Positions 34,202-42,865 are shown, counted from the stretch's first letter. The stretch is DNA of 46,307 nt from an uncultured Taibaiella sp. (GCA_937870855.1 CALMWT010000012.1:77170-123476); one strand, 5' to 3'. Made by a program: numbers and translations. Notes: generated by a model from the sequence alone, not told the origin.

Positions 34202-35749
34202 TTAGTGCTTAAAATGTCTTACACCCGTCAACACCAACGCCATTCCGTTTTCTTTACAATAGCTGATCGTATCATTATCGCGCACTGAGCCTCCAGGTTG
34301 AATGATAGCAGTAACTCCCGCATCGTGTGCCATCCGCGCGCAATCATCGAAAGGAAAGAATGCATCAGATGCTAAAACTGCACCTTCAAGCGAGAAACCA
34401 AACTGCTTTGCTTTTTCACTAGCTTGTCGCAACGCATCAATTCGGCTTGTTTGTCCGCAACCTTTACCCACAAGTTTTTTATCTTTCACTATTGCAATTG
34501 CATTCGATTTAAGGTGTTTGCATACGATGTTTGCGAACGCGAGGTTTTCTTTTTCTACTTCGGTACATTCACGCGCACCTTCTTCTTTCCAAAATTCATA
34601 ATTGCTCTTATCGGATGCCTGTGTCAACACACCGTTTAGCACCCGTTTAAATTCTTTTTCAGGATAGAATGATTGCTTTTGCTGCAAGAGCATTCTATTC
34701 TTTTTTCCTTTCAGCAGTTTCAAAGCATCTTGGTCAAAAGAAGGCGCAATCAAAATTTCAAAAAACAGTTCATTGATCTTTTGCGCAACTTCTGTGTTGA
34801 TAGTTTGGTTCGTGATTAGCACCCCACCGAATGCACTTTCAGGATCGCCAGCTAAAGCATTATCCCACGCGCTTACCACATCATTTGCCAATGCTACACC
34901 GCAAACATTCGTATGCTTGATGATAGCAAAAGCAGGTTGGTTGAATTCTGAAATAATCTGAGAAGCGGCATCAACATCAACAAGATTGTTGTACGAAAGT
35001 TCTTTACCGTTTAGTTTTTCAAATAAGCTATCAATGTCTCCGTAAAATGCTGCCTGTTGATGGGGATTTTCGCCGTAGCGCAAAGATTGTTTATTGCCTA
35101 CAGAAACTTGAAAAGAACCTGCTCCTGTTTTTTCTAAAAAATAATTTGCAATCGCAACATCATAATGTGCTACTACGTCAAAAGCTTTTGCCGCAAGAGT
35201 TCTACGTTGTTCTAAACTTAATTCTCCGTTTTGTGCATTGAGTAAGATTACTAATTCAGCATAATCTTCTTTTGCTGCTATCACTGCAACATCTTTATGA
35301 TTTTTGGCTGCTGCACGTATCATTGAAGGTCCCCCAATGTCTATCTTTTCAATAATCGCTTGCTCTGAGTCGGTAGCTCCCTCTCCGTCGGAGAGGGTTG
35401 GGGAGAGGATTTTTACTGTTTCTTCAAAAGGGTACAAGTCAACAATCACAAGATCAAGCAAAGGAATTTCATACTCTTTCACATGCTGCTGATCATCTGC
35501 AAAATCTCTGCGGGCAAGAATTCCGCCAAACACTTTGGGATGCAATGTTTTTACACGACCGCCAAGAATGGAAGGATAACTGGTTATATTTTCAACAGGA
35601 ACGCAGGGAATATTTAATCCTTCAATGAAAGTTTGCGTACCACCCGTTGAATAAATGGTAACACCCAACTCATGCAGTTTGCGCACAACTGGCTCCAGTC
35701 CATCTTTGTAAAAAACAGAGATCAATGCGGTTTGAATCTTGCGGTTCAT
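34202..35749 (-). CDS. purH: Bifunctional AICAR formyltransferase/IMP cyclohydrolase
   Basis: 515 residues, full length. The N-terminal MGS-like IMP cyclohydrolase domain shows ALISVFYKDGLEPVV, STGGTQTF and GGRVKTLHPKVFGGIL. The C-terminal AICAR transformylase domain has SLRYGENPHQQAAFYG, NNLVDVDAASQII, IIKHTNVCGVA and SDAFFPFDDCARMAHDAG. It performs the last two steps of de novo purine synthesis: formyl transfer to AICAR and ring closure to IMP. Residues 114-128 (about ILSPTLSDGEGATDS) are absent from usual PurH sequences and are coded by a palindromic element. A promoter candidate lies upstream and a terminator downstream, so it is probably a single-gene unit. Confidence 0.96.
   Translation of the reverse strand: MNRKIQTALISVFYKDGLEPVVRKLHELGVTIYSTGGTQTFIEGLNIPCVPVENITSYPSILGGRVKTLHPKVFGGILARRDFADDQQHVKEYEIPLLDLVIVDLYPFEETVKILSPTLSDGEGATDSEQAIIEKIDIGGPSMIRAAAKNHKDVAVIAAKEDYAELVILLNAQNGELSLEQRRTLAAKAFDVVAHYDVAIANYFLEKTGAGSFQVSVGNKQSLRYGENPHQQAAFYGDIDSLFEKLNGKELSYNNLVDVDAASQIISEFNQPAFAIIKHTNVCGVALANDVVSAWDNALAGDPESAFGGVLITNQTINTEVAQKINELFFEILIAPSFDQDALKLLKGKKNRMLLQQKQSFYPEKEFKRVLNGVLTQASDKSNYEFWKEEGARECTEVEKENLAFANIVCKHLKSNAIAIVKDKKLVGKGCGQTSRIDALRQASEKAKQFGFSLEGAVLASDAFFPFDDCARMAHDAGVTAIIQPGGSVRDNDTISYCKENGMALVLTGVRHFKH
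35377..35408. repeat. Palindromic repeat element inside purH
   Basis: CCCTCTCC (35379-35386) and GGAGAGGG (35390-35397) form a perfect eight-base stem with a three-base loop, followed by TTGGGGAGAGG. The minus-strand reading is in frame and supplies the extra SPTLSDGEG residues of PurH. A related element lies in the 3-hydroxyacyl-CoA dehydrogenase gene at 42597-42627. Confidence 0.75.
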
Positions 35750-35780
35750 TGAAGAAATATTGATGTTGAAAAAATGGCCG

Positions 35781-35808
35781 CGAAGATAAACAATCCTAAA
35801 CCTTCAAA
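35781..35808 (-). promoter_or_regulatory. Candidate promoter of purH
   Basis: Read on the minus strand, TTTG lies 16 bases before TATCTTCG (35788-35781). This is the TAnnTTCG form also found before other genes. It is 32 bases upstream of the purH ATG. The spacer is slightly short. Confidence 0.45.
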
Positions 35809-35830
35809 GCTTCTAAAACCTGGAAGGTTT
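35798..35830. repeat. Inverted repeat over the end of comEC
   Basis: AAACCTTC (35798-35805) and GAAGGTTT (35823-35830) are eight-base inverted arms with a 17-base centre. The right arm overlaps the comEC stop codon. It may act as a terminator for comEC or be one of the interspersed AACCTTnnAGGTT-type repeats of Bacteroidota. Confidence 0.6.
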
Positions 35831-37904
35831 ACTTCAAAACGAATGCTCCATCGAACATGGTAAAATGCACAGGAATATTATGCTTCAAACAACTATCTCT
35901 CCACTGTTCGGCGATATATCTTTTCTGATTGCTGGCTACAACAAGTTTCTTAAAACAAAAAGAACGTTGCAAAGCAGGAGCGTTAAAATCCTTTACAGGA
36001 TAGCCGATCATTAAGTAGTCAACATTCCGAGATAATGCAGAATCAATAGCAATCGGTTCTTGAAGCAGGAATACAGTTTGGTTTTTAATTTTTATTACAT
36101 CACTCATCTCCGAATTTTTCTGTCTCCATGCTCCCGAGGCAATATGCAGTTCTTTAGTAGCATAATCGGAATAAGGATTGATACTGTGGCTATTTATTAG
36201 CGATGCGTAATGATTTCCTGAAATTATCTCTGCGTAAGTTTTTTTATTGATGTTGTAAACGATGAATTGTTGTTGATGCAAATTGTTCCACTTTCTTACG
36301 ATCAGTAATGACAGCAACAGGCAAGTAGATGCTAATCCTATGAACAGAGCTTTGCGTTGTTTGTTCAGGAAAAAGACCGCGAAGGCAGCTATCAAGACAT
36401 ACACTACAATCAACTCTTCGAATGATAAATAGAGATGTTTGAAAGAATCAGGATTAAGTTTTTGAAAAAGTGCAATCAGATAATTAAAGCCTCGAACAAA
36501 GTAAGTAAGCGCATCAGCTAAAAGAGTGGAAATCGTTTCAAAGCTGCTGATGCTGATAAGCAGTAATCCCGCGGATAATGTTGCACCCATAAACATGTAT
36601 GCGATGACGTTTGCAAACAAAAAAGTAACAGGCAACAAGTGGAAGTAAAAAATAACAATCGGTGCAATGATTATTTCTGCGGCGATGCTTGCAGCCGCAG
36701 CGCCCCATATTTTTTTAGCGACAGGATTTGTCAACGGCAGTAAGCGATACACAGGTTTATAGAAAAGTATGAGCGAGAGCACAGCAGAAAATGATAATTG
36801 AAAGCCTACGGAAAAAAGCCACATTGGTTCGTACAACAACATAAAGAAGGCGGTGGTGAAAAGTTGATTTAGCGGCTGCTTGTCTTTCTGCAACATTAAT
36901 CCGAGTGCAATGAATGAAAACATGATCGCTGCACGAATAGCAGATGTAGGAGCGCCCGCTACAGCAACGTAAAAACACACAAGCGGAACTGCAATCAGAT
37001 ACTTCAGCTTCTCATATCGTTTGTTGCGCAGCCAGAAGAATAACAGACTAATGATTTGAAAAAAGATGATGACGTGACCGCCGGAAATAGCAACTATGTG
37101 AATGATGCCTGTCTCCACGTAAGTTTGACGGAGTTCAGGATCAAAATTTACTTCATCACCAAGCAGCATTGCCTGCATTAATCCAAGCGTTGCAGTGTCT
37201 TTAATGTAACGATTCAGCGCGTTCATTGCCCAGGCGTGTGTGGCATCAACAAGTGATTTTTCTGAAGTAGTTTTCTTATAAACTACAACTTCATTTCGAC
37301 CGATGAATTGCTGATGATAGATGTTGTTGTAATGGCAAAAACGGGCGTAATCAAATTCGTAGGGATTGCCTGCATTCTTAATAGTTACCCATTTATTCGG
37401 AACAAAAATTACATCGCCTTGCTCCAATGAAAAGGATTCTTTGTCTTTATAAACGTAAACGAATGCTTTGCCATTTACATACTGCGGTTGCTGAGAATTG
37501 TAGCTTTTAAGTAATTCAACTTTTAGCTTCCATGTGTTTGCTTTTTCTGCGGGCTTTTCGAGAATCTTTACCTGAAAAATTTCTACAGTTTGCAATTGGT
37601 TGCAAAACCAGTGTTCATCGTTTCGTGTATCGTTTAAAAAACACAAAAACCAGCCGCTGAGGAATATGCTTGCATGTATCAGAAAACTGTTTGCAAAGCG
37701 AATAACTTCAGAAAGAGATTTATAAAGATTGAAAGCAGCACTAAGCGTTAAGGTTCCTGCGAGTGCAAAAAAGAGCGTGGTATAATCTAATGCGGGAAGT
37801 AAATTTTTATCGTAACAAACTATGGCAAAAATTAGCGGCAGCAGCAATCGAAAGAAAGGTGCTGCTTCCCAGAAATATGCTTTTGATGCCTGCCAGCGTT
37901 TCAT
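35829..37904 (-). CDS. comEC: ComEC/Rec2-family DNA uptake channel
   Basis: 691 residues. An N-terminal DUF4131-like part with several membrane helices is followed by a soluble segment (EQGDVIFVPNKWV, NPYEFDYARF). Then comes the competence domain with LMQAMLLGDEVNFDPEL, IVAISGGHVII and GAPTSAIRAAIMFSF. The protein forms the inner-membrane channel for single-stranded DNA in natural transformation. The C-terminal 180 residues lack the HxHxDH motif of the metallo-beta-lactamase domain found in many ComEC proteins; a diverged remnant may remain. The gene lies 43 bases after the TPR gene on the same strand. Confidence 0.9.
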   Translation of the reverse strand: MKRWQASKAYFWEAAPFFRLLLPLIFAIVCYDKNLLPALDYTTLFFALAGTLTLSAAFNLYKSLSEVIRFANSFLIHASIFLSGWFLCFLNDTRNDEHWFCNQLQTVEIFQVKILEKPAEKANTWKLKVELLKSYNSQQPQYVNGKAFVYVYKDKESFSLEQGDVIFVPNKWVTIKNAGNPYEFDYARFCHYNNIYHQQFIGRNEVVVYKKTTSEKSLVDATHAWAMNALNRYIKDTATLGLMQAMLLGDEVNFDPELRQTYVETGIIHIVAISGGHVIIFFQIISLLFFWLRNKRYEKLKYLIAVPLVCFYVAVAGAPTSAIRAAIMFSFIALGLMLQKDKQPLNQLFTTAFFMLLYEPMWLFSVGFQLSFSAVLSLILFYKPVYRLLPLTNPVAKKIWGAAAASIAAEIIIAPIVIFYFHLLPVTFLFANVIAYMFMGATLSAGLLLISISSFETISTLLADALTYFVRGFNYLIALFQKLNPDSFKHLYLSFEELIVVYVLIAAFAVFFLNKQRKALFIGLASTCLLLSLLIVRKWNNLHQQQFIVYNINKKTYAEIISGNHYASLINSHSINPYSDYATKELHIASGAWRQKNSEMSDVIKIKNQTVFLLQEPIAIDSALSRNVDYLMIGYPVKDFNAPALQRSFCFKKLVVASNQKRYIAEQWRDSCLKHNIPVHFTMFDGAFVLK

Positions 37905-37947
37905 GCAAAACTTGTACCATGAAAAAGTACAAAAACTTTTTGCTTAA

Positions 37948-39759
37948 CTATGGCAAAGGGGATGTGCTATTTTGTAACTCCGACAACTTTGCTCTTGCAG
38001 TTTGTACATAAGTGCTACCGGGAAAATCAAGAATTAATTTTTCGTAAAATTCCTTCGCCTTATCAGGTTGCTTTAAGTAATGATCATAAACTTCCGCAGT
38101 TTGGAATATCGCATCATCAGCTAACACATCCTTCTCAAACTTTTCATAGACTTCTCTCAGATAGTCGAGCGCCTTATTATAATCCCGATGCTTCACCGCC
38201 ATCTTTGCGCGCAGCATCATTATGTCGTCATTCAGCGGATGCTTAGGATAAGTTTGTGAAATACTGTCCAGTAATTGCGCAGCTTCTTTGTCTTTGTTTT
38301 GAAATAGCAACAAGTCTGCGTAAGCAAATCGCTCCAGCGGAACCAGATTGCTATCAGGCGGTATGTTCTCCGTAATTAAAACCGACAAGTACAAAGCATC
38401 GTTGGCAATAAGTTCAGAAGTAGATGCTTTCAAAACAGAAAGTTGCCCTTGTGCCCAGTCAAAGTCGCCGCGATAGTACGCAAGTTTTGCATTTCTGAAA
38501 CGCGCTTCCTCGCCAAGCATATCTTCCCGAAAATCTTTATCCACCTGACTGTAAGTAAGAGAAGCGTCCCAGATTTTTCCAGAGAGAAGATAGTAATCTC
38601 CCAATTGCAGTTTTGCCCAACCATTAAAATCTCTTCGTGCGCCCGGTTTTTCAATAGCGGTTTTAAGTAGTGCAATTCCTTTCTGCACATCTCCCGCATA
38701 CTGTGCTTCGAGCATCGCATAATCGCGCAAGCTTTCTGTATTGTAGTATTGAGGGAACTCAGTAAAAAATAGTTCGTACTCTTTCTGCAATTTGCTTACA
38801 TCTTCTGGTGTAAAAGCAGGATTGTTTTGCAACTGCTGCATCATCACGTTCAACTTTTCTGCTTTTGCAATGGCATACATCTGCTGACCTTTTCCTTTTT
38901 CCACAACAGCCTCAAGTGCAGTTATGGCAATTCCATACTGTTCTTCTTTGTTGGCAGTTCGCGCAAATTCTACAAGTCGCGCTCCGTTTTCCTGATTGCG
39001 TTCATCAAGCGCTTGTATTTGTATCAGCGCACCTTCCCAATCATCTTTTTGAGTATAAAGCCAGGTAAGTATTTCAGCAAACCATGAATTTTCGGGCTGT
39101 TCATTAATTCGTTTTATCAAAGCTTTTTGTGCGAGTTGTAATTTTTTAGGATCGCTTCCCAACAACTCCAGCATCGTTGATTTTGTGTCTTCAACACCGG
39201 GCATTTGCATGGGACCTACACTAAGCATGGTGTTTACTGCTTTGTCAATGTCTCCCGTTTTGGCATAGAGTCTTGCAAGCGGGGTGCTGTAGAAGTAAGG
39301 ATTGCGAATGATTTCGATAGCGCGTTCGTAGGTTTTGATCGCATATTTATCCTGCTTCAGACCAACGAAGGTGCTCGCCATTTTTGTTGTAAGTATGTCA
39401 TCCCCATTAATCATCTGCACTGCTTTTTCAAACTGCTCTTCCGCTTTTTTTTCCTTACCTGATGATAGATGAACCTTTCCGAGGTCTATAATCAGCATTG
39501 CATCCTGCGGCTTGATTTTCAGATGACGCTCAACAAGTTTTTCTGCGTCTTTGTGATTTTTATCCAGGAGTAAAACCTTTAGATATTCATCGTAAACATC
39601 AGTAGTTAACGGACCTCGTTCATACAGTTGTGCGTAAAGCTCAATGGCTTTTCGGTAATCCTTTTGCTCCGTAAATATTCTTGCCTGCGATACAGGATCG
39701 CTTTGCGCGTTTGCAGTAAAAGAAAAAGCTAATAAAAAAAGTAAGAGGATATGCTTCAC
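37948..39759 (-). CDS. Secreted tetratricopeptide-repeat protein
   Basis: 603 residues. A signal peptide (KHILLLFLLAFSFTANA) precedes a long all-helical protein with TPR-like units. Examples are the stretch starting ARIFTEQKDYRKAIELYAQL, KVHLSSGKEKKAEEQFEKA, KYAIKTYERAIEI and, near the end, HRDYNKALDYLREV and PDKAKEFYEKLILDFPGST. It is expected in the periplasm, where such proteins serve as scaffolds for complexes. It is not close enough to a named protein for me to give a specific role. It may be co-transcribed with comEC. Confidence 0.85.
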   Translation of the reverse strand: MKHILLLFLLAFSFTANAQSDPVSQARIFTEQKDYRKAIELYAQLYERGPLTTDVYDEYLKVLLLDKNHKDAEKLVERHLKIKPQDAMLIIDLGKVHLSSGKEKKAEEQFEKAVQMINGDDILTTKMASTFVGLKQDKYAIKTYERAIEIIRNPYFYSTPLARLYAKTGDIDKAVNTMLSVGPMQMPGVEDTKSTMLELLGSDPKKLQLAQKALIKRINEQPENSWFAEILTWLYTQKDDWEGALIQIQALDERNQENGARLVEFARTANKEEQYGIAITALEAVVEKGKGQQMYAIAKAEKLNVMMQQLQNNPAFTPEDVSKLQKEYELFFTEFPQYYNTESLRDYAMLEAQYAGDVQKGIALLKTAIEKPGARRDFNGWAKLQLGDYYLLSGKIWDASLTYSQVDKDFREDMLGEEARFRNAKLAYYRGDFDWAQGQLSVLKASTSELIANDALYLSVLITENIPPDSNLVPLERFAYADLLLFQNKDKEAAQLLDSISQTYPKHPLNDDIMMLRAKMAVKHRDYNKALDYLREVYEKFEKDVLADDAIFQTAEVYDHYLKQPDKAKEFYEKLILDFPGSTYVQTARAKLSELQNSTSPLP

Positions 39760-39774
39760 GATTCAACATTGGTT

Positions 39775-40040
39775 TTAGGGAAAATAAGTATAGATGTCTT
39801 TTCGGTGTGCAAATGCAGCTAACCAAACGGTCTCTCCATCCAGAAAAATTCCAATTCTGTAATCTCCAATTCGGATTCTGTAATAGTCATTGAAGCCTGT
39901 AAGTTTCTTTAAGTTTTTCACATCACTTATTTTATTTGCTGCGATTACTTCTTGCACTACCTGCTTGACGTGTTTATTTAAAGACTGGTTCTTTAGCTTT
40001 TGAGTTGCTTCAAAAAATCTTTGGTAGCCTCAATGTTCAT
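39775..40040 (-). pseudogene. RelE-family toxin, frame broken by one base
   Basis: The ATG at 40040 overlaps the antitoxin stop (ATGA), as is usual for such pairs. The frame reads MNIEATKDFLKQLKS and then stops. From the T4 run (plus strand 39998-40001) onward the adjacent frame continues KLKNQSLNKHVKQV, NLKKLTGFNDYYRIRIGDYR and FAHRKDIYTYFP, a clear RelE/YafQ-type mRNA interferase with conserved K, Y and R residues. One additional A would restore a protein of about 88 residues. The 60-residue frame from 39957 is only the C-terminal part. Either the toxin is inactivated or the sequence has a homopolymer error. Confidence 0.75.
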
Positions 40041-40255
40041 TCGATGCCAAGTGTTTTGAACAACGTTTTTTTGCTTGCTTTTCCGCTCTTAATTCCGTTC
40101 TTAATCATTGTAGCGAGTACCATATCTTCCTTTGCTTCCAGTTCTTTGTCTGTAAGAAAATGAATGCTTTTGTTTTCGGTGCTCAATGTTTGCAATAGCG
40201 AGGCAATGCTTTTGCCAATCTTCGTTCCGGTATCTATCTCAACTAACTGTTTCAT
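40037..40255 (-). CDS. Antitoxin of the RelE-type pair
   Basis: 72 residues from the ATG at 40255. The longer start at 40270 lies at or before the probable transcription start. The protein is rich in K and E (TDKELEAKEDMVLATMIKN) and ends GKASKKTLFKTLGIE. It is small and has no clear family name, but its place directly upstream of and overlapping a RelE-like toxin marks it as the antitoxin. Antitoxins of this kind bind the toxin and repress their own promoter. Confidence 0.7.
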   Translation of the reverse strand: MKQLVEIDTGTKIGKSIASLLQTLSTENKSIHFLTDKELEAKEDMVLATMIKNGIKSGKASKKTLFKTLGIE

Positions 40256-40271
40256 GCCTGTGTGTTTCATG

Positions 40272-40303
40272 CAAATTTACTTTTATAACCCCAGTTCGAT
40301 CAA
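40272..40303 (-). promoter_or_regulatory. Promoter candidate of the toxin-antitoxin operon
   Basis: On the minus strand, TTG (40303-40301) is followed after 21 bases by TAAATTTG (40279-40272), an exact Bacteroidota -33/-7 pair. Transcription would begin near 40265, favouring the antitoxin start at 40255. It lies immediately after the dehydrogenase stop. Confidence 0.65.
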
Positions 40304-42735
40304 TTCCTCAACGGCTTTCCGGTTTGTAAAATACTCTGCAGCCTTTCTAATGTTTTTCTTTGTCCGCAGAGGCCTAAAAATGTTTCTCTTTCCAGATCGA
40401 GTAAATATTGTTCACTTACAAAACCTGCTTGCGTCAGGTCGCCACCACACATTACATGCGCCAGCTTTTCTGCGATGAACTTGTCGTAATCGGAAATGTA
40501 ATTGCCTCGCCACATGCCGTGAATGCCCGAAAGCAAAGCCCCCATTCCTCCACGTCCCTGCACTTTTATTTTCGTCCTCATCACAGGTTGTGTATAACCT
40601 TGTTCATGCAGCATCAAAACTTTTCGTTTTGCATCTGCAATTCTTCTGTCTGGGTTGATGCTGATGCTGTCAATTCCTTTTCTTAAAATGAAGTTATCAA
40701 ACGCTTCATGTGCGGAAGTAGCAACTTTAGCAGTGCCAATGTTGATGAACATATTTTGCAGGTAATTCAGCTCCACATCCTCTTTTATATTCCTGTCAGA
40801 TGCACGTAAAACAAGTTCCTTTGTTCCACCACCACCGGGAATAAGACCCACGCCCATCTCCACCAAACCGATATAGCTTTCTGCTGCTGCTTGTACTGCA
40901 TCAGCATGAAGGCACATTTCACAACCACCGCCAAGCGTCATGCCATGCGGCGCAACTACAACAGGCACGCTGCTGTAACGCAGGCGCATCGTAGTGTTCT
41001 GAAATTGACGAATCGCAAAATCCAATTCATCATATTCCTGCTCGATGGCGAACATGAAGATCAAACCTACATTCGCACCCGCGCTAAAGTTTGCACCATT
41101 GTTAGCGATCACAAGACCTTTATATTTTTCTTCTGCAATCGCCACCGCCTTATTTACGCCTTCCAGCACTTCACCGCCAATGCTATTCATCTTTGTATTC
41201 CAGCGAAGCGCTATTACATCATCCCCTATATCGTACAAGACACATGCACTATTTTTCCAAACGATCTTTTCATGTAGATGTTCGAGTATAATGAAAGTAT
41301 TTGCTCCGGGTATAGGTTGATAAGATTGTGTTCGTTGATCGTAATACTTTCTTTCTCCGTTTTCGATTTTATAGAAACTGGTAAAGCCTTTAGCAAGCAT
41401 TTCATCTACCCAGGGCGCAACTTTCACATCAGCGGATTTCATCTTCTCCAAAGTCTTTGCTACGCCAAGTGCATCCCAACTTTCAAATGCACCAATCTCC
41501 CAACCAAAACCTGCTTTTATCGCATCATCTATCTTGTATAATTCATCTGCTATTTCAGGAACACGATTAGAAACATAAGCAAACAGGAGGTGATGGAAAA
41601 TGCGGTAAAACTCACCAGCTTTATCTTGTCCGTTGTATAAAACCTTCAATCGCTGTACAAGATCATCAACAGGCTTTGCCGCTTCAAGCGTCGCAAATTT
41701 TGATTTCTTCTTCGGCTCATATTCCATCATTGGAAGACTTAATGTTAGAATCTCCGAACTCTTTCCACCAATCGCATCTACCTTTTTTTCATCACCTCTT
41801 GCTTCAGGAGAGGCAGTGAATGACGCTTTTACTTTCTTATAAAACCCTTGTCCCGTCTTATCGCCCAGCCATTTGTTGGCTACCATTTTTTCGAGAAAGA
41901 CCGGCAGTTTGAAAATGTCTTTTGCTTCGTCGTTAGGTGCGTTTTCAGGAAGCGCTTTTGCTACATGAACTAAAGTATCCAATCCCACTATATCGCCTGT
42001 TCGGAAGGTTGCAGATTTGGGGCGACCAAGCACGGTTCCCGTCAAAGCATCTATCTCATCAATATTCAAGTCAAGTTTTTGCATGGCATGAAACACAGCC
42101 ATGAAACCAAACACACCAACACGATTGGCAATGAACGCAGGCGTGTCTTTGCAGAGCACTGTTGTTTTACCAAGAAAGCGATCGCCGTATTCCATCAGGA
42201 AATCAACCACTTCTTTTTTGGTGTTTGGTGCAGAAATTATTTCGAGTAATCTTAAATAACGAGGCGGATTGAAAAAGTGCGTGCCGCAAAAATGTTGTTG
42301 AAAATCTTCGCTTCTTCCCTCACTCATCAGGTGAATGGGAATGCCGGATGTGTTGGTAGTAATTAGCGTTCCGGGTTTGCGGTGTTGTTCTATTTGCTCA
42401 AAAACTTTTTGCTTGATGTCCAGCCGTTCTACCACTACTTCTATCACCCAATCGCAGTCGGAAATTCGATGAAGATCGTCTTCAATGTTGCCTGTCTTGA
42501 TAAGTGAAGCAACATCTTTTGTATAAACGGCAGAAGGCTTTGCTTGGAGCGTTGTACTCAAAGCATCGTTTACGATCTTATTTCGGTCGCGGCTGTGCTC
42601 CCCTCCTTCGGAGGGGCTGGGGGAGGCTATGTCTAACAACAAAACCTGCACGCCAATGCCTGCAAAATGCGCTGCAATGCGCGAACCCATTACACCCGAA
42701 CCAACTACCGCAACTTTACGGATGTGCCTATTCAT
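40300..42735 (-). CDS. fadN: 3-hydroxyacyl-CoA dehydrogenase/enoyl-CoA hydratase, FadN type
   Basis: 811 residues. VAVVGSGVMGSRIAAHFAG (residues 8-26) is the NAD-binding site of 3-hydroxyacyl-CoA dehydrogenase. NTSGIPIH, HFFNPPRYLRLLEII and KDTPAFIANRVGVF follow, then two C-terminal HCDH domains. The last third has VIANNGANFSAGANVG, TLGGGCEMCLHADAV and IPGGGGTKELVLR, an enoyl-CoA hydratase domain. This order (dehydrogenase first) is that of FadN, not FadB. It performs two steps of fatty-acid beta-oxidation. It is longer than FadN of Bacillus (about 790) because of at least one palindromic insert, at residues 37-48, and perhaps a second near 306-318. Confidence 0.92.
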   Translation of the reverse strand: MNRHIRKVAVVGSGVMGSRIAAHFAGIGVQVLLLDIASPSPSEGGEHSRDRNKIVNDALSTTLQAKPSAVYTKDVASLIKTGNIEDDLHRISDCDWVIEVVVERLDIKQKVFEQIEQHRKPGTLITTNTSGIPIHLMSEGRSEDFQQHFCGTHFFNPPRYLRLLEIISAPNTKKEVVDFLMEYGDRFLGKTTVLCKDTPAFIANRVGVFGFMAVFHAMQKLDLNIDEIDALTGTVLGRPKSATFRTGDIVGLDTLVHVAKALPENAPNDEAKDIFKLPVFLEKMVANKWLGDKTGQGFYKKVKASFTASPEARGDEKKVDAIGGKSSEILTLSLPMMEYEPKKKSKFATLEAAKPVDDLVQRLKVLYNGQDKAGEFYRIFHHLLFAYVSNRVPEIADELYKIDDAIKAGFGWEIGAFESWDALGVAKTLEKMKSADVKVAPWVDEMLAKGFTSFYKIENGERKYYDQRTQSYQPIPGANTFIILEHLHEKIVWKNSACVLYDIGDDVIALRWNTKMNSIGGEVLEGVNKAVAIAEEKYKGLVIANNGANFSAGANVGLIFMFAIEQEYDELDFAIRQFQNTTMRLRYSSVPVVVAPHGMTLGGGCEMCLHADAVQAAAESYIGLVEMGVGLIPGGGGTKELVLRASDRNIKEDVELNYLQNMFINIGTAKVATSAHEAFDNFILRKGIDSISINPDRRIADAKRKVLMLHEQGYTQPVMRTKIKVQGRGGMGALLSGIHGMWRGNYISDYDKFIAEKLAHVMCGGDLTQAGFVSEQYLLDLERETFLGLCGQRKTLERLQSILQTGKPLRN
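41795..41813. repeat. Possible second palindromic element inside the fadN-type gene
   Basis: CCTCT (41795-41799) and AGAGG (41809-41813) can pair around a nine-base loop. The in-frame product on the minus strand is SPEARGDE within a segment that looks longer than in related proteins. The stem is short, so this may be a decayed copy or coincidence. Confidence 0.35.
42597..42627. repeat. Palindromic repeat element inside the fadN-type gene
   Basis: CCCCTCC (42600-42606) and GGAGGGG (42610-42616) pair around TTC, followed by CTGGGGGAGG. Read on the minus strand in frame it gives ASPSPSEGGE between LLLDI and SRDRNKIVNDAL, where family members have a short variable loop. Layout and sequence match the element in purH. 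Confidence 0.75.
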
Positions 42736-42865
42736 CTGATTGTTTTTGAACTACACAATTTATCGAAAAAAGAACTCTGCATTCATAGTGATTTTCAAAT
42801 CTTAACAATGGTATAAGAGGACATCTGTTTTCTTTGGTTATGGAAAAATTCTTCCGCTGTGTTTT

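Noticed and set aside
39775..39957. Independent 60-residue gene
   Set aside because: It is the C-terminal part of the RelE-like toxin; the real start overlaps the antitoxin at 40040 and a frameshift separates the two parts.
40891..41277. 128-codon open frame on the plus strand
   Set aside because: Antisense to the enoyl-CoA hydratase domain of the fadN-type gene, which has intact motifs.
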